A DNA stretch of 64,000 bases, from contig JAKLJI010000001.1 of the NCBI GenBank assembly GCA_023151275.1, positions 396,409 through 460,408 on the forward strand. The letters run 5' to 3'. Source of the stretch: Bacteroidia bacterium (GTDB taxonomy: Bacteria; Bacteroidota; Bacteroidia; UKL13-3). Every line of letters starts with the position of its first letter. The first letter of the stretch is position 1. The notes beneath the pieces were generated by a model. The model made no database searches and was not told where the DNA came from. It saw only the letters and a list, made by a program, of their open reading frames with translations. A program made the position numbers and the translations under genes. This document shows, in pieces, positions 1-8,703 of this stretch.

Positions 1-319
1 CGGAGGCAATACTTGCCAAAGCCTCTCCCCTAAAGCCCATGGTATGAATTTTAAAAATATCTTCTGTTTGTTGAATTTTAGACGTGGCGTGTCGCTCCCA
101 GCACATTCTGGCATCTGCCGCATTCATCCCGCAACCATTATCAACCACCTGAATTAAGGCCTTGCCACCCTCTTTTACGTACAAACAAATTTGGCTTGAA
201 CCGGCATCCAGCGCATTATCCAACAACTCTTTTACTACAGAAGCCGGTCGCTGAATAACCTCTCCCGCCGCAATCTGATTGGCAACATGATCTGGTAGTA
301 ATTTTATTAAACTGGACAT
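1..319 (-). CDS. mutL: DNA mismatch repair protein MutL, N-terminal part (runs off the left edge)
   Basis: The first 106 codons of MutL, the GHKL ATPase that links MutS mismatch recognition to downstream repair. The ATG is at 319 and the frame stays open to base 1. Visible motifs are the N-terminal IAAGEVI box, the ATP-binding [13 protein letters not shown] helix, the DNGCGM motif and [10 protein letters not shown]. All the GHKL motifs expected in this part are intact, so the gene looks functional. It is divergent from the glycosidase gene at 455, and the 135 bases between them must hold both promoters. The C-terminal endonuclease/dimerisation half lies outside the window. Confidence 0.95.
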   Translation of the reverse strand, partial: MSSLIKLLPDHVANQIAAGEVIQRPASVVKELLDNALDAGSSQICLYVKEGGKALIQVVDNGCGMNAADARMCWERHATSKIQQTEDIFKIHTMGFRGEALASIAS

Positions 320-454
320 GAACTTGCAAAAAACCACATAAAACTAGGAAAAATCGACGCTGTGGAGAACTTTCAACGTGTCAAACGTGCATAAAAATTT
401 TCGCTTTCCACCAAAAAAGCCCTGAGCTTTACGCTACTTTGTGGATTAATCCGC

Positions 455-3367
455 ATGAAAAAAGCGCTTTTCCTTTCATTCCTATTCCTGTTTTCGCTTT
501 CACGCCTTTCAGGACAACAAATTTCCTGGAATAAATCCTATCCTTGGGTTGATTCACTTATGGCAACACTTTCGGAAGACGAAAAAATTGCCCAGCTAAT
601 CACACTTGCGGTTTGGACACAGCGCGACCAAACTCATGAAAAGGAAATTGAAAAGCTAATTGTCGATTACAAAGTTGGCGGGCTCATGTTTATGAAAGGT
701 GGCCCGGTTAAACAGGCCATTCTTTGTAATCGATTTCAATCCAAATCAAAAATTCCTTTGCTCATCAGCATTGATGGCGAATGGGGATTGAGCATGCGTT
801 TAGATAGTACACCCACTTTTCCTAGGCAAATGGTTCTTGGAGCTGCCAACAACCTGGAGCTTACCCGTGAAATGGGTGCTGAAATCGCTAAACATTGCAA
901 GCGTTTGGGCATACACATGAACTACGCCCCGGATGTTGATATCAATAACAACGCTTCAAACCCGGTAATTAACGACAGAAGTTTTGGCGAGAACCGCGAA
1001 ACCGTAGCCAAACACGGCTGGGCTTATGCCAAAGGATTGCAGGAGCAACATGTTATGGCTACAGCCAAGCACTTTCCCGGCCACGGTGATACCGAAACAG
1101 ATTCACATCACGCATTACCAATCATTAATGCAAACCGAAAGCGCCTCGACTCCTTAGAGCTTTATCCCTTTCGGGAAACCATCAACAAAGGAATTGGCGG
1201 TGTAATGGTTGGTCATCTCTTTGTGCCGGCAATTGATACAAACGCCAACAGGGCTGCATCCATTTCACCCATCATTGTTAAAGAGCTTCTACAAAAAGAA
1301 TTAGGGTTTGAAGGACTTGTTGTTTCGGATGGATTAAACATGAAAGGCGTTGCCAATTATGCATCTGCCGGCGAAGTAAGTGCCAAGGCCCTAATGGCAG
1401 GTGTTGAACTGTTGTTGTTTGTTGAAGATGTTCCAAAAAGCATTTTTTGGATAAAAGAATACATGAAAAAAGGCCTGATTACTCAGGAACAACTTAATAA
1501 TGCCTGTCGAAAAATTCTGATTACCAAGTACTGGGCCGGATTAAGTCAATACAAACCCATCAACCTAAAAAACATTTACGACGATTTGAATTGCTGCTCA
1601 ACCGATTTATTGATTCGTAAAATTGTTAAGAATGCCATTGTTGTTGCAAAAAATCAGGACAACCTTATTCCGCTGAATTATCCTCAAAACTACAAAATTG
1701 CGGTTGTGGCTGTTGGAAGCTCAAACTATACAGTTTTTCAGCAAACCATGAACAATTATGTGAAGGCTGATTATTTTTCGATTGACAAAAACGACACTGT
1801 TTTAGCCTTTGACTCCCTTGCCGCTGAACTTCAAAAATACAGCCTAGTTATTCTTAGCATGCAAAACACCAGCCGATTTGTAAGCAGGAGATTAGGCCTA
1901 ACCACTGCTCAAATTGGTTTTGTAAATCGTGTATTGAACGAACGAAGAACCATTCTGGTTAACCACGGTAATCCCTATATTCTTCAACACTTCCCGGCCG
2001 CAAGAAATGTAATTGTTGCCTTCGAGGACTTACCGCTTTACAATGAACTTTCCGCTCAAATTTTAATGGGTTCAATTGAGGCAAAAGGAGAAATGCCTGT
2101 TTCGGTAAAGCCGCAATTTGCACTTGGCGAAGGCGTAGAAACTGAAACCAATGGAAAATTAGAATATGTAATGCCTGAAGAAATTGGAATTGACCATGTT
2201 CCATTATCTTTTGTTGATTCAATTGCCTTGCAGGCCATACGAAGCGGAGCAACTCCAGGCTGCCAAGTATTTGCATCAAAAAACGGAAAAGTTTTTCTAA
2301 ACAAATCTTACGGTAAACACACCTACGATAGTCTCTCTCCCAATGTACAAAATCACCATATTTACGACCTGGCCTCTTTAACCAAGGTTTTGGGGACTAC
2401 CCTTGCAATTATGAAATTGGTTGAAGATGGGAAGTTGCATTTAAACGATCAAATTGGACTTTACCTTCCTGTTTTACGCGGAACCAACAAAGAAAAAATC
2501 ACCATACGCCAAATTCTACTTCACGAAGCCGGTTTAACCCCTTTTATTCCCTTTTACCAAGGAACATTGATAAATGGGCAAGCGGATACTTCAATCTATA
2601 GGAAAACCTCAGATAAGAAGTTTTCTGTTCAGGTTGCAGACAGTATGTTTATTCGGAATGATTACGAGCTTGAAATTTGGAAAACAATCGCACTTTCCGA
2701 AATGAAAAAACCCGGAGAATACCTTTACAGTGACCTGGGCTTCATGATGTTAAAAAAGGTTGTAGAAGTAATTACCAATGAAAGCTATGAATCTTTCCTG
2801 ACACAAAACTTCTTCAAACCACTAAATCTATCTGGTATGGGTTTCAATCCCTTGAAAAAAGGCATTCCCAACAGCAGAATTGTTCCAACAGAAAACGACA
2901 AGACATTCAGAAAGCAACTCATAGATGGCTATGTGCACGATCAGGCTTGTGCATTGTTAGGGGGTGTTTCGGGGCATGCCGGTTTATTCAGCAATGCAAA
3001 CGATGTAGGAGTAATTATGCAAATGCTTCTCAATGGCGGTGAATACGGTGGAACTCGGGTTTTAAAATCTTCCACAATCGAATATTTTACACGCAAGCAG
3101 AACAAAAAAAGCAGAAGAGGCTTAGGGTTTGATAAACCGGAAATGAACGCAATGAAGGCAAGTCCGGCAGGAAAACTAGCCTCCGCCCTTTGCTTTGGCC
3201 ATACTGGTTTTACCGGAACCTGTGCCTGGGCCGATCCAAAGACAGGCCTGGTCTATGTATTCTTATCAAACAGAATTCACCCCAGTGCTGAAAATAAAAA
3301 GTTGTCGGATGGCAATTACAGAACCCTGATTCACGACTTGCTGTATGAAATGACCAAGAAAAAGTAG
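455..3367 (+). CDS. Glycoside hydrolase family 3 (NagZ-like) fused to a serine beta-lactamase-family domain
   Basis: A 970-residue exported protein with a signal peptide ending near residue 20. The N-terminal half is a GH3 glycosidase of the beta-N-acetylhexosaminidase type. It has the KHFPGHGDTETDSH loop at about 205-218 (the NagZ His/Asp acid-base signature) and the likely nucleophile D292 in VVSDGLNM, followed by a GH3 C-terminal domain to about residue 560. The second half is a class C beta-lactamase/esterase-like domain with S641-L-T-K644 (SxxK), Y758-S-D760 (the YxN equivalent) and H916-T-G918 (the KTG equivalent). This joins muropeptide sugar hydrolysis to a penicillin-binding-fold hydrolase, so a role in cell-wall recycling or remodelling in the periplasm is likely. 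The substrate of the second domain cannot be read from sequence. The fusion is known in Bacteroidota. Confidence 0.88.
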   Translation: MKKALFLSFLFLFSLSRLSGQQISWNKSYPWVDSLMATLSEDEKIAQLITLAVWTQRDQTHEKEIEKLIVDYKVGGLMFMKGGPVKQAILCNRFQSKSKIPLLISIDGEWGLSMRLDSTPTFPRQMVLGAANNLELTREMGAEIAKHCKRLGIHMNYAPDVDINNNASNPVINDRSFGENRETVAKHGWAYAKGLQEQHVMATAKHFPGHGDTETDSHHALPIINANRKRLDSLELYPFRETINKGIGGVMVGHLFVPAIDTNANRAASISPIIVKELLQKELGFEGLVVSDGLNMKGVANYASAGEVSAKALMAGVELLLFVEDVPKSIFWIKEYMKKGLITQEQLNNACRKILITKYWAGLSQYKPINLKNIYDDLNCCSTDLLIRKIVKNAIVVAKNQDNLIPLNYPQNYKIAVVAVGSSNYTVFQQTMNNYVKADYFSIDKNDTVLAFDSLAAELQKYSLVILSMQNTSRFVSRRLGLTTAQIGFVNRVLNERRTILVNHGNPYILQHFPAARNVIVAFEDLPLYNELSAQILMGSIEAKGEMPVSVKPQFALGEGVETETNGKLEYVMPEEIGIDHVPLSFVDSIALQAIRSGATPGCQVFASKNGKVFLNKSYGKHTYDSLSPNVQNHHIYDLASLTKVLGTTLAIMKLVEDGKLHLNDQIGLYLPVLRGTNKEKITIRQILLHEAGLTPFIPFYQGTLINGQADTSIYRKTSDKKFSVQVADSMFIRNDYELEIWKTIALSEMKKPGEYLYSDLGFMMLKKVVEVITNESYESFLTQNFFKPLNLSGMGFNPLKKGIPNSRIVPTENDKTFRKQLIDGYVHDQACALLGGVSGHAGLFSNANDVGVIMQMLLNGGEYGGTRVLKSSTIEYFTRKQNKKSRRGLGFDKPEMNAMKASPAGKLASALCFGHTGFTGTCAWADPKTGLVYVFLSNRIHPSAENKKLSDGNYRTLIHDLLYEMTKKK

Positions 3368-3427
3368 AGAATCATAGTGTTTTGAAAATCAGTTATTTCA
3401 TAAATATTCTGAAAAATGAGCATTAAA

Positions 3428-3458
3428 TTTGAAAATGTGAAAGGAAAGCTTACATTTG
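3428..3458 (+). promoter_or_regulatory. Bacteroidota-type promoter of the RRM gene
   Basis: TTTG at 3428-3431, a 19-base spacer, then TACATTTG at 3451-3458. This matches the Bacteroidota primary sigma factor consensus (-33 TTTG, -7 TAnnTTTG) in both boxes and in spacing. Transcription would begin near 3462, giving a leader of about 15 nt before the ATG at 3478. It is the only complete two-box promoter I found. Confidence 0.7.
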
Positions 3459-3477
3459 ATTTTTCTATCATTTTTTT

Positions 3478-3759
3478 ATGAACATCTACATCGGAAATTT
3501 GAACTGGTCAGCTAAGGTAGAAGACCTTCAGAACCTGTTCTCCAGCTACGGCGAAGTATCATCGGTTAACATTGTCAATGATAAATTTACCGGAAGAAGT
3601 AAAGGCTTTGGTTTCGTTGAAATGCCTGACAACGCTTCAGCTCAGAATGCAATCAACAACTTGAATGGCGCGGAATTTATGTCCAGAAACATTACAGTTA
3701 ACGAGGCGCGTCCTAGAGAAGAAAGAGCTCCAAGAGAACGTCGCAGTTACGACAGATAA
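3478..3759 (+). CDS. Small RNA-recognition-motif (RRM) protein
   Basis: A 93-residue protein made of one RRM domain (residues 1-78) and a short basic Arg/Glu-rich tail. The RNP-2 motif is IYIGNL at residues 3-8 and the RNP-1 motif is KGFGFVEM at about 42-49, with the aromatic residues that stack on RNA bases in place. Single-RRM proteins of this size are common in Bacteroidota and cyanobacteria and bind single-stranded RNA; some respond to cold. The target here is unknown. It is a single-gene unit with its own promoter and terminator. Confidence 0.92.
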   Translation: MNIYIGNLNWSAKVEDLQNLFSSYGEVSSVNIVNDKFTGRSKGFGFVEMPDNASAQNAINNLNGAEFMSRNITVNEARPREERAPRERRSYDR

Positions 3760-3784
3760 CAGTCAGACCAACTCAAACAAAAAA

Positions 3785-3812
3785 GCCTTGCTAAGTGTAG
3801 CAGGGCTTTTTT
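3785..3812 (+). terminator. Rho-independent terminator after the RRM gene
   Basis: An 8-bp stem GCCTTGCT/AGCAGGGC (one G-T pair) with a 6-nt loop, followed by six T. It lies 26 bases past the RRM stop codon. Confidence 0.85.
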
Positions 3813-3868
3813 ATTGGGTTATTGGTTATTAATCAAATCCAAAAGACTTCCAGAGGTATCTCTACAAA

Positions 3869-5074
3869 TTAATCCTTACGCTTAAGGTTTTTCTTTTGCG
3901 ATGAACTCATTCTGTTAATGCGATTGTAATAACCGGATTTTGTAGCTGGTACAAACACCGAAAGGCGCTTTCCGGCAGTAAGCTTATTCCCTCTGATTTT
4001 ATTCCAGGATTTTAGCTCTGAAACATCTACATCAAACCAATCAGCAATATCACCAAGGTTGTCTCCGCGCTTGACGGTATAAAATACGCGCTTCTTTCTT
4101 ACACGTTGTTCACCCTTGTTTTGTGTTACCGGCTCTGATGATTGCTCTATTGCCACCGGTTGAATGTCGAGGTTTGCAGATGGCCTGTAAAACGAGTCTT
4201 TTAACATGGCGAATCTACCACTCTTTTCGGCTGGTACCCGAAGTGCATACCCTTGTGCGGAAAAAGGCACGATATCTTTTCTGAACACCGGATTCAAATT
4301 CCGGAGAAGGACAGTATCAATATCCATTGTTCCGGCGATTTGTGAAAATGAAAGCCATTTGTTTACACGTACTGTATCGCAAACCGGAAAAACCAAGGGG
4401 TCTGCTTGTTTGATACCATGTTCCTTGTAATAATTCAATATGTAAACTGTTGCAATAACCCGCGAGTACAAATCGCGGCAATTGGAAGGCATTACTTTGT
4501 ATATGTCCCAGTAATACAAACTGTTTCCGGCTGCATGAATGGCTTTGTTGAGCTGAACGGGAGAACAACCATAAGCAGCAATTGCCAAAGACCAACTTTT
4601 GTAAATGGAAAACAAATCTTTAAAGTGCTGTGCTGCAATTTGGCTAGACCTGATTGGATCACGACGTTCATCAACAAATGTATTTACCTTGAGCTTGTAC
4701 ATTTTGCTCACCTGATAACTCATGGTCCAAATACCACTTGCGCCTGATGGGTTTACAAAAAGAGGATCAAGCATTGAACTTGCAGCAGCTACATACTTCA
4801 AATCAACGGGTAGCCCCTTTTGCTTCAAGCTTTTTTCAAGAATAGGAAAGTAGTATTTGCTTCGCGAAACGAGGGTTCTGATTTGATCAGGATTGGCAAG
4901 ATACTCTTCAATATAAACCTTTGCCGTTGGATGATAATTGATATCGATTCCGGTTTTCAAAGCAGAAATGCGCCCTTGAAACAATTCATCCTGCCCTTTT
5001 TGGGATGCAGAAAAACCAATGGTAAAATTTATTAAAAGCTGTAGCACGGCTACGATAAAGCCCAATTTTCGCAT
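3869..5074 (-). CDS. Lytic-transglycosylase-like (MltD type) LysM protein lacking the catalytic Glu
   Basis: A 401-residue exported protein. A signal peptide (to about residue 24) is followed by an SLT/goose-lysozyme-like domain (about 75-215) and a LysM peptidoglycan-binding domain near 330-376. It follows MltD through LPVDLKYV, DP and NPSGASGIW. Where the family has the catalytic Glu of the VES(A/G)FDP motif, this protein reads A98-S99-S100-M-L-D-P, so the Glu position is Ser99. I checked this codon by codon at about 4770-4800. Such a protein probably cannot cleave glycan and may instead bind the wall or regulate an active enzyme. Without the Glu, a hydrolase annotation would be misleading. 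It is a single gene, convergent with the RRM gene. Confidence 0.85.
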   Translation of the reverse strand: MRKLGFIVAVLQLLINFTIGFSASQKGQDELFQGRISALKTGIDINYHPTAKVYIEEYLANPDQIRTLVSRSKYYFPILEKSLKQKGLPVDLKYVAAASSMLDPLFVNPSGASGIWTMSYQVSKMYKLKVNTFVDERRDPIRSSQIAAQHFKDLFSIYKSWSLAIAAYGCSPVQLNKAIHAAGNSLYYWDIYKVMPSNCRDLYSRVIATVYILNYYKEHGIKQADPLVFPVCDTVRVNKWLSFSQIAGTMDIDTVLLRNLNPVFRKDIVPFSAQGYALRVPAEKSGRFAMLKDSFYRPSANLDIQPVAIEQSSEPVTQNKGEQRVRKKRVFYTVKRGDNLGDIADWFDVDVSELKSWNKIRGNKLTAGKRLSVFVPATKSGYYNRINRMSSSQKKNLKRKD

Positions 5075-5162
5075 GCTTGAAAAATACGGTTTGTGGTAGC
5101 CTTAAACTACCGGATTAATTAAGATGTTAACAGGTTTTCGGGCAGAATGTAGCCCACCTGAA

Positions 5163-6572
5163 CTAAAGGGTTTTTACAAAGGCTAACAGGTTTGAATCTT
5201 CAAAAGTATTGGCTGTAAACTGCATTCCAATTGGCAAGCCTGCAGAATCAGCTCCATAAGGAATTGAAACGGCCGGACCTCCAAAAATATTAGCGTGAAC
5301 TGTAAAAATATCGGCTAGGTACATGGCAATAGGATTCTCAGCTTTGGCTCCAAATTCAAAAGCCACATTAGGCGAAGTTGGAGACAAGATAAAATCGTAT
5401 TGATTGAAAAGTTCTTTGGTGAAATCGGTAACAACTCTTCTTACCTTCTGAGCTTTGCTATAATATGCGTCGTAATAACCAGAAGATAAAACAAAGGTTC
5501 CAAGCATGATTCTTCGTTTCACTTCGGTACCAAAACCTTCAGAACGTGATTTACGAACAGTGGTTTCCAAATCGCGCGCATTCTTGCTTCTGTATCCATA
5601 ATGCATACCAGCAAATCGGCCCAAATTTGATGAAGCCTCTGCCGTTGTTAGGGTATAGTAAACAGGAATCATTAAATCCAGGTAAGGGAATGAAACAGGT
5701 TCAACTTCATGTCCCATTTCCTTGAGTTTAGCTATCAGGTTCAAAGCCGACTGTTTTACATCTGGCTCAATTCCTTCAGCCTCAATCGTTTCTTTAAAGT
5801 AAGCTATACGTTTTTTCCCTGAAGACTGATTCACAACAAAAGGTTCAAGTGGCTTTACAGATGCTGTTGCATCGTTTTCATCCGGTCCGCCAATTACCTC
5901 CATAAGCAACTGGGTATCCTCAATACTTTGAGTTAATGGACCAATGATATCAAATGAAGACGCATAAGCAATTAAACCCCAACGAGAAACGCGACCATAA
6001 GTAGGTTTAAAGCCAACAACTCCGCAAAATGAGGCCGGTTGGCGGATAGAACCTCCGGTATCGCTTCCCAAGGCTGCCAAGCACATTCCAGATTGAACCG
6101 AAACGGCCGCGCCGCCAGAAGATCCTCCTGAAACGCGGTTAGTGTCTAGCGCATTTTTTACCGGTCCAAATGCCGAATTTTCATTGGAAGCACCCATAGC
6201 AAATTCATCACAATTGGTTCTGCCGATTATAATGGCATCTTCTGCCAACAAGCGCTCAACAACCGTAGAAGAGTAAATGGATTCAAAACCTTCTAGAATT
6301 TTTGAGGAAGCCGAAACCTTATGATGCTTGTAGCAAATATTATCCTTAATGGAAATTACCATGCCGGCAAGTTTACCGGCTGTTCCGTTCTGAATTTTCT
6401 CCTGTACCTCTTTTGCTCTAGCGATTGCCTCTTCCTCAAACACCTCAAGCATGGCATTCAGGTGCTTTTGTGAAGCAATGGCCTCTAGGTAACCATTAAC
6501 CAAAGAAGGAACCGTAAGGGCTCCTTCTGAAATTTCTTTTCTTATCTGAGATAAGGATGTGTACCGTTTCAA
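5163..6572 (-). CDS. gatA: Aspartyl/glutamyl-tRNA amidotransferase subunit A
   Basis: A 469-residue amidase-signature enzyme. GatA releases ammonia from glutamine for the GatCAB complex, which converts Glu-tRNA(Gln) to Gln-tRNA(Gln). The Ser-cisSer-Lys triad is present: K76 in SIKDNI, S151 in SGGSSGG and S175 in DTGGS, with the same 24-residue spacing between the serines as in characterised GatA. The start is TTG at 6572; no in-frame ATG gives the family N-terminus. gatB and gatC are not in the window. tatA lies 41 bases upstream on the same strand, so the two may be co-transcribed. Confidence 0.96.
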   Translation of the reverse strand: MKRYTSLSQIRKEISEGALTVPSLVNGYLEAIASQKHLNAMLEVFEEEAIARAKEVQEKIQNGTAGKLAGMVISIKDNICYKHHKVSASSKILEGFESIYSSTVVERLLAEDAIIIGRTNCDEFAMGASNENSAFGPVKNALDTNRVSGGSSGGAAVSVQSGMCLAALGSDTGGSIRQPASFCGVVGFKPTYGRVSRWGLIAYASSFDIIGPLTQSIEDTQLLMEVIGGPDENDATASVKPLEPFVVNQSSGKKRIAYFKETIEAEGIEPDVKQSALNLIAKLKEMGHEVEPVSFPYLDLMIPVYYTLTTAEASSNLGRFAGMHYGYRSKNARDLETTVRKSRSEGFGTEVKRRIMLGTFVLSSGYYDAYYSKAQKVRRVVTDFTKELFNQYDFILSPTSPNVAFEFGAKAENPIAMYLADIFTVHANIFGGPAVSIPYGADSAGLPIGMQFTANTFEDSNLLAFVKTL

Positions 6573-6613
6573 TTTTATTCTCTAAAGTATGCAGTTGGTC
6601 AAAACAAAAAGAA

Positions 6614-6823
6614 TTACTTCTTCTCTGATTCTTTCGAACGCATGCCTTCCTCAATCTGGTCTTTTACGCTCTTTTTGGCATCATTGAATTCACGAATTCC
6701 CTGACCGATTCCACGCATCAATTCAGGAATTTTCTTGCCCCCGAAAAGAAGTACAATTGCCAGAATAATCAGAATCCATTCGCCACCGCCAAGGTTTCCG
6801 AAAAACAGAAAAATATGAGTCAT
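6614..6823 (-). CDS. tatA: Twin-arginine translocase subunit TatA/TatE
   Basis: A 69-residue protein with one transmembrane helix (about 14-32) after a Gly-Gly-Gly-Glu turn, the FGGKKIPEL hinge, and an amphipathic helix with a charged tail. This is the typical TatA architecture. TatA oligomerises to form the pore through which folded Tat substrates cross the inner membrane. tatC is not in the window. It sits between the RluB-type gene upstream and gatA downstream, all on the minus strand. Confidence 0.93.
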   Translation of the reverse strand: MTHIFLFFGNLGGGEWILIILAIVLLFGGKKIPELMRGIGQGIREFNDAKKSVKDQIEEGMRSKESEKK

Positions 6824-6873
6824 TGTCTTACAATTTGATTTGCGAAGTTAATATTTTATTTACGAATCAAGAG

Positions 6874-8592
6874 TTATTTCAACCTGAGCTGACGTTTTAA
6901 CGATTTTAGTTCCTTCTCAGTTAAGGGTCTCCATTCACCCCTTTTCAATTTTCCTTTTTCAAGGCCGGCATAAAGCACCCTATCAAGTTTATCTACCTTG
7001 TAGTTCAGGTGTTCAAACATGCGGTGAATGATTCTATTTTTTCCGGAGTGAATTTCAATACCAACTACATTCTTGTTTTTGGAATCTGGTGCCGCAATAG
7101 CATCCGGTTTAATGGGGCCATCTTCCAAAACAACGCCATTCGAAAGTGTCCATAAATCTGTGGGCTTCAGTGGTTTGTCAAGCGTTGCTTTGTACACTTT
7201 ATGCACCTCATACTTGGGATGCATCAAACGTTGCGCCATCTCTCCATCATTGGTTAATAGCAAAACCCCTGTTGTGTTTCTATCTAATCGTCCAACCGGA
7301 AAAATTCGTTCGCGTATTTTTCCTTCAAACAAATCCATTACGGTATTTCTTCCTTCAGGGTCGTCAAAAGTGGTTATTGCATCTTTCGGTTTATTCAGAA
7401 TGATGTATACCTTCTCCTCAACAGAAAGCCTTGAGCCATTGAATTTTACAACATCACCCTTGCTTACTTTCGAACCCAATTCGGTTACAACCACCTCATT
7501 AATGCTTACCAATCCGGCAGCTATCATCTCATCGGCCTCTCTGCGGCTGCAAATTCCGGCATTCGAGATATACCTGTTCAAGCGAATTGATTCTCCGCCT
7601 TCTAAATCTCTTTCTGCTGAAGGCTTCTGCTTTTTCGATTTTTCTTTTGCAGCAGATATTGCGTCCTCCATTTTTTCTGCATTTCGTTCAAAACGACTCT
7701 TTACGCGCGTTCTTGGTTCAGAACCGGGCTTAGAAAAAGAACCTGGTTTTGATGTTCTTGATGAAGAATATGACTTTTTAAATCCTCTTTCTGTAGAATC
7801 TCCATCAGCCGAACGATTTGGTCTTTCTGAACGATCGTAGCTTGATTTTCTGTCTGTTCCAGGTTTTGAATAGGAACCTGTAGGCCTATCTGAACTTGAA
7901 GAAGAACCTGATCTGGATGAAGAATACGGTTTTTTATAGCCTTTTTCCGATGATTCTCCATCAGCAGACCGACTTGGCCTGTCTTTTCGTTCGGTTCCGG
8001 GTTTTGAGTAGGAGCGGGAAGGTCTATCTGAATTTGAGGAAGAAAAGGATTTTTTAAACCCTCTTTCTGATGAATCTCCATCAAAGGAACGTCTTGGTCT
8101 TTCCGAACGCTCAGAACTTGAATTTCTATCCGTTCTACGTGGAGCAGAGCTGCTGCGTCTTTCTCCGTAAGGTTTTCTATCAGTATCTGAAGAAGCCGAT
8201 TTCTTGAAACGAGGTCCAGACTCCGAAGAACTACTTCTCTTGTAAGGAGTTCTCTTTTCCCTGAATGAATCGGATCTTTCTCCATAGCCTTCACCAGAAG
8301 CTGATCTTGAACCATAGGTTCTTGTTGGCTTTGAATCTGATTTTCCAAAGCGTGAACCCGGTCTTTTTGAAGCAGGGGAGTCTTCAGACTTCTTTTTGCC
8401 TCTTACCAATTTTCCACGTGAACCAGGCGCTTCAAAACGATAATCCTTTTCCTGAGTATCATTCGATTTTCTATTCCAACCTTTTGTTTCGGATTTTTTC
8501 GAGAATGTTTTTTTGCCAGTAGCAGACTTGGCGGCAGTTTTTCTAGCGGCAGGACGATTTCCTGAATTCGGGCCAGATGAATACTTTTTCAT
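6874..8592 (-). CDS. rluB: RsuA/RluB-family 23S rRNA pseudouridine synthase with a long disordered basic N-terminus
   Basis: 572 residues. The C-terminal 240 are a normal RluB/RsuA enzyme: an S4 RNA-binding domain starting at RLNRYISNAGI, then the pseudouridine synthase domain with the catalytic Asp437 in GRLDRNTTG. The first ~330 residues are low-complexity, rich in Ser, Arg, Lys and Gly, and contain near-repeats of an RPxRSxDGxSxExG(F/Y)KK(S/P) unit. Long basic disordered extensions on this enzyme are frequent in Bacteroidota and probably add non-specific RNA binding. RluB modifies U2605 of 23S rRNA in E. coli; the exact site here is inferred. The stop-free opposite-strand frames over the tail are composition artefacts. 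Confidence 0.92.
   Translation of the reverse strand: MKKYSSGPNSGNRPAARKTAAKSATGKKTFSKKSETKGWNRKSNDTQEKDYRFEAPGSRGKLVRGKKKSEDSPASKRPGSRFGKSDSKPTRTYGSRSASGEGYGERSDSFREKRTPYKRSSSSESGPRFKKSASSDTDRKPYGERRSSSAPRRTDRNSSSERSERPRRSFDGDSSERGFKKSFSSSNSDRPSRSYSKPGTERKDRPSRSADGESSEKGYKKPYSSSRSGSSSSSDRPTGSYSKPGTDRKSSYDRSERPNRSADGDSTERGFKKSYSSSRTSKPGSFSKPGSEPRTRVKSRFERNAEKMEDAISAAKEKSKKQKPSAERDLEGGESIRLNRYISNAGICSRREADEMIAAGLVSINEVVVTELGSKVSKGDVVKFNGSRLSVEEKVYIILNKPKDAITTFDDPEGRNTVMDLFEGKIRERIFPVGRLDRNTTGVLLLTNDGEMAQRLMHPKYEVHKVYKATLDKPLKPTDLWTLSNGVVLEDGPIKPDAIAAPDSKNKNVVGIEIHSGKNRIIHRMFEHLNYKVDKLDRVLYAGLEKGKLKRGEWRPLTEKELKSLKRQLRLK
7785..8110 (-). repeat. Degenerate in-frame repeats in the RluB N-terminal extension
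   Basis: Three related ~45-bp segments, at about 7790-7835, 7947-7990 and 8065-8110, each encode a DG(D/E)S(S/T)E(R/K)G(F/Y)KK core preceded by an RPxRS block. They have diverged at many third positions, so the protein pattern is kept better than the DNA, and repeat number may vary between strains. Confidence 0.75.
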
Positions 8593-8703
8593 AAATAGCC
8601 TGCGAAGATAATGATAATTTCAGGTTTCTCTATGAATATGAATGAATTAACACGAAAAGGAGATTTAAGTTGCCTCAAATCTCCTTCATTATTAATTCAT
8701 TGC

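Noticed and set aside
4206-4747. Open frames opposite the MltD-like gene
   Set aside because: No family resemblance, and they overlap a gene with clear SLT and LysM domains.
7073-7840. A 255-codon open frame on the plus strand opposite the rluB gene
   Set aside because: It mirrors the Ser/Arg-rich repeat coding of rluB; the protein has no domain or start signal, and the minus-strand enzyme is clear.
7701-8348. A second open frame on the minus strand in the rluB tail
   Set aside because: It is the same low-complexity repeat DNA read in a different frame; the codon pattern suits only the rluB frame.
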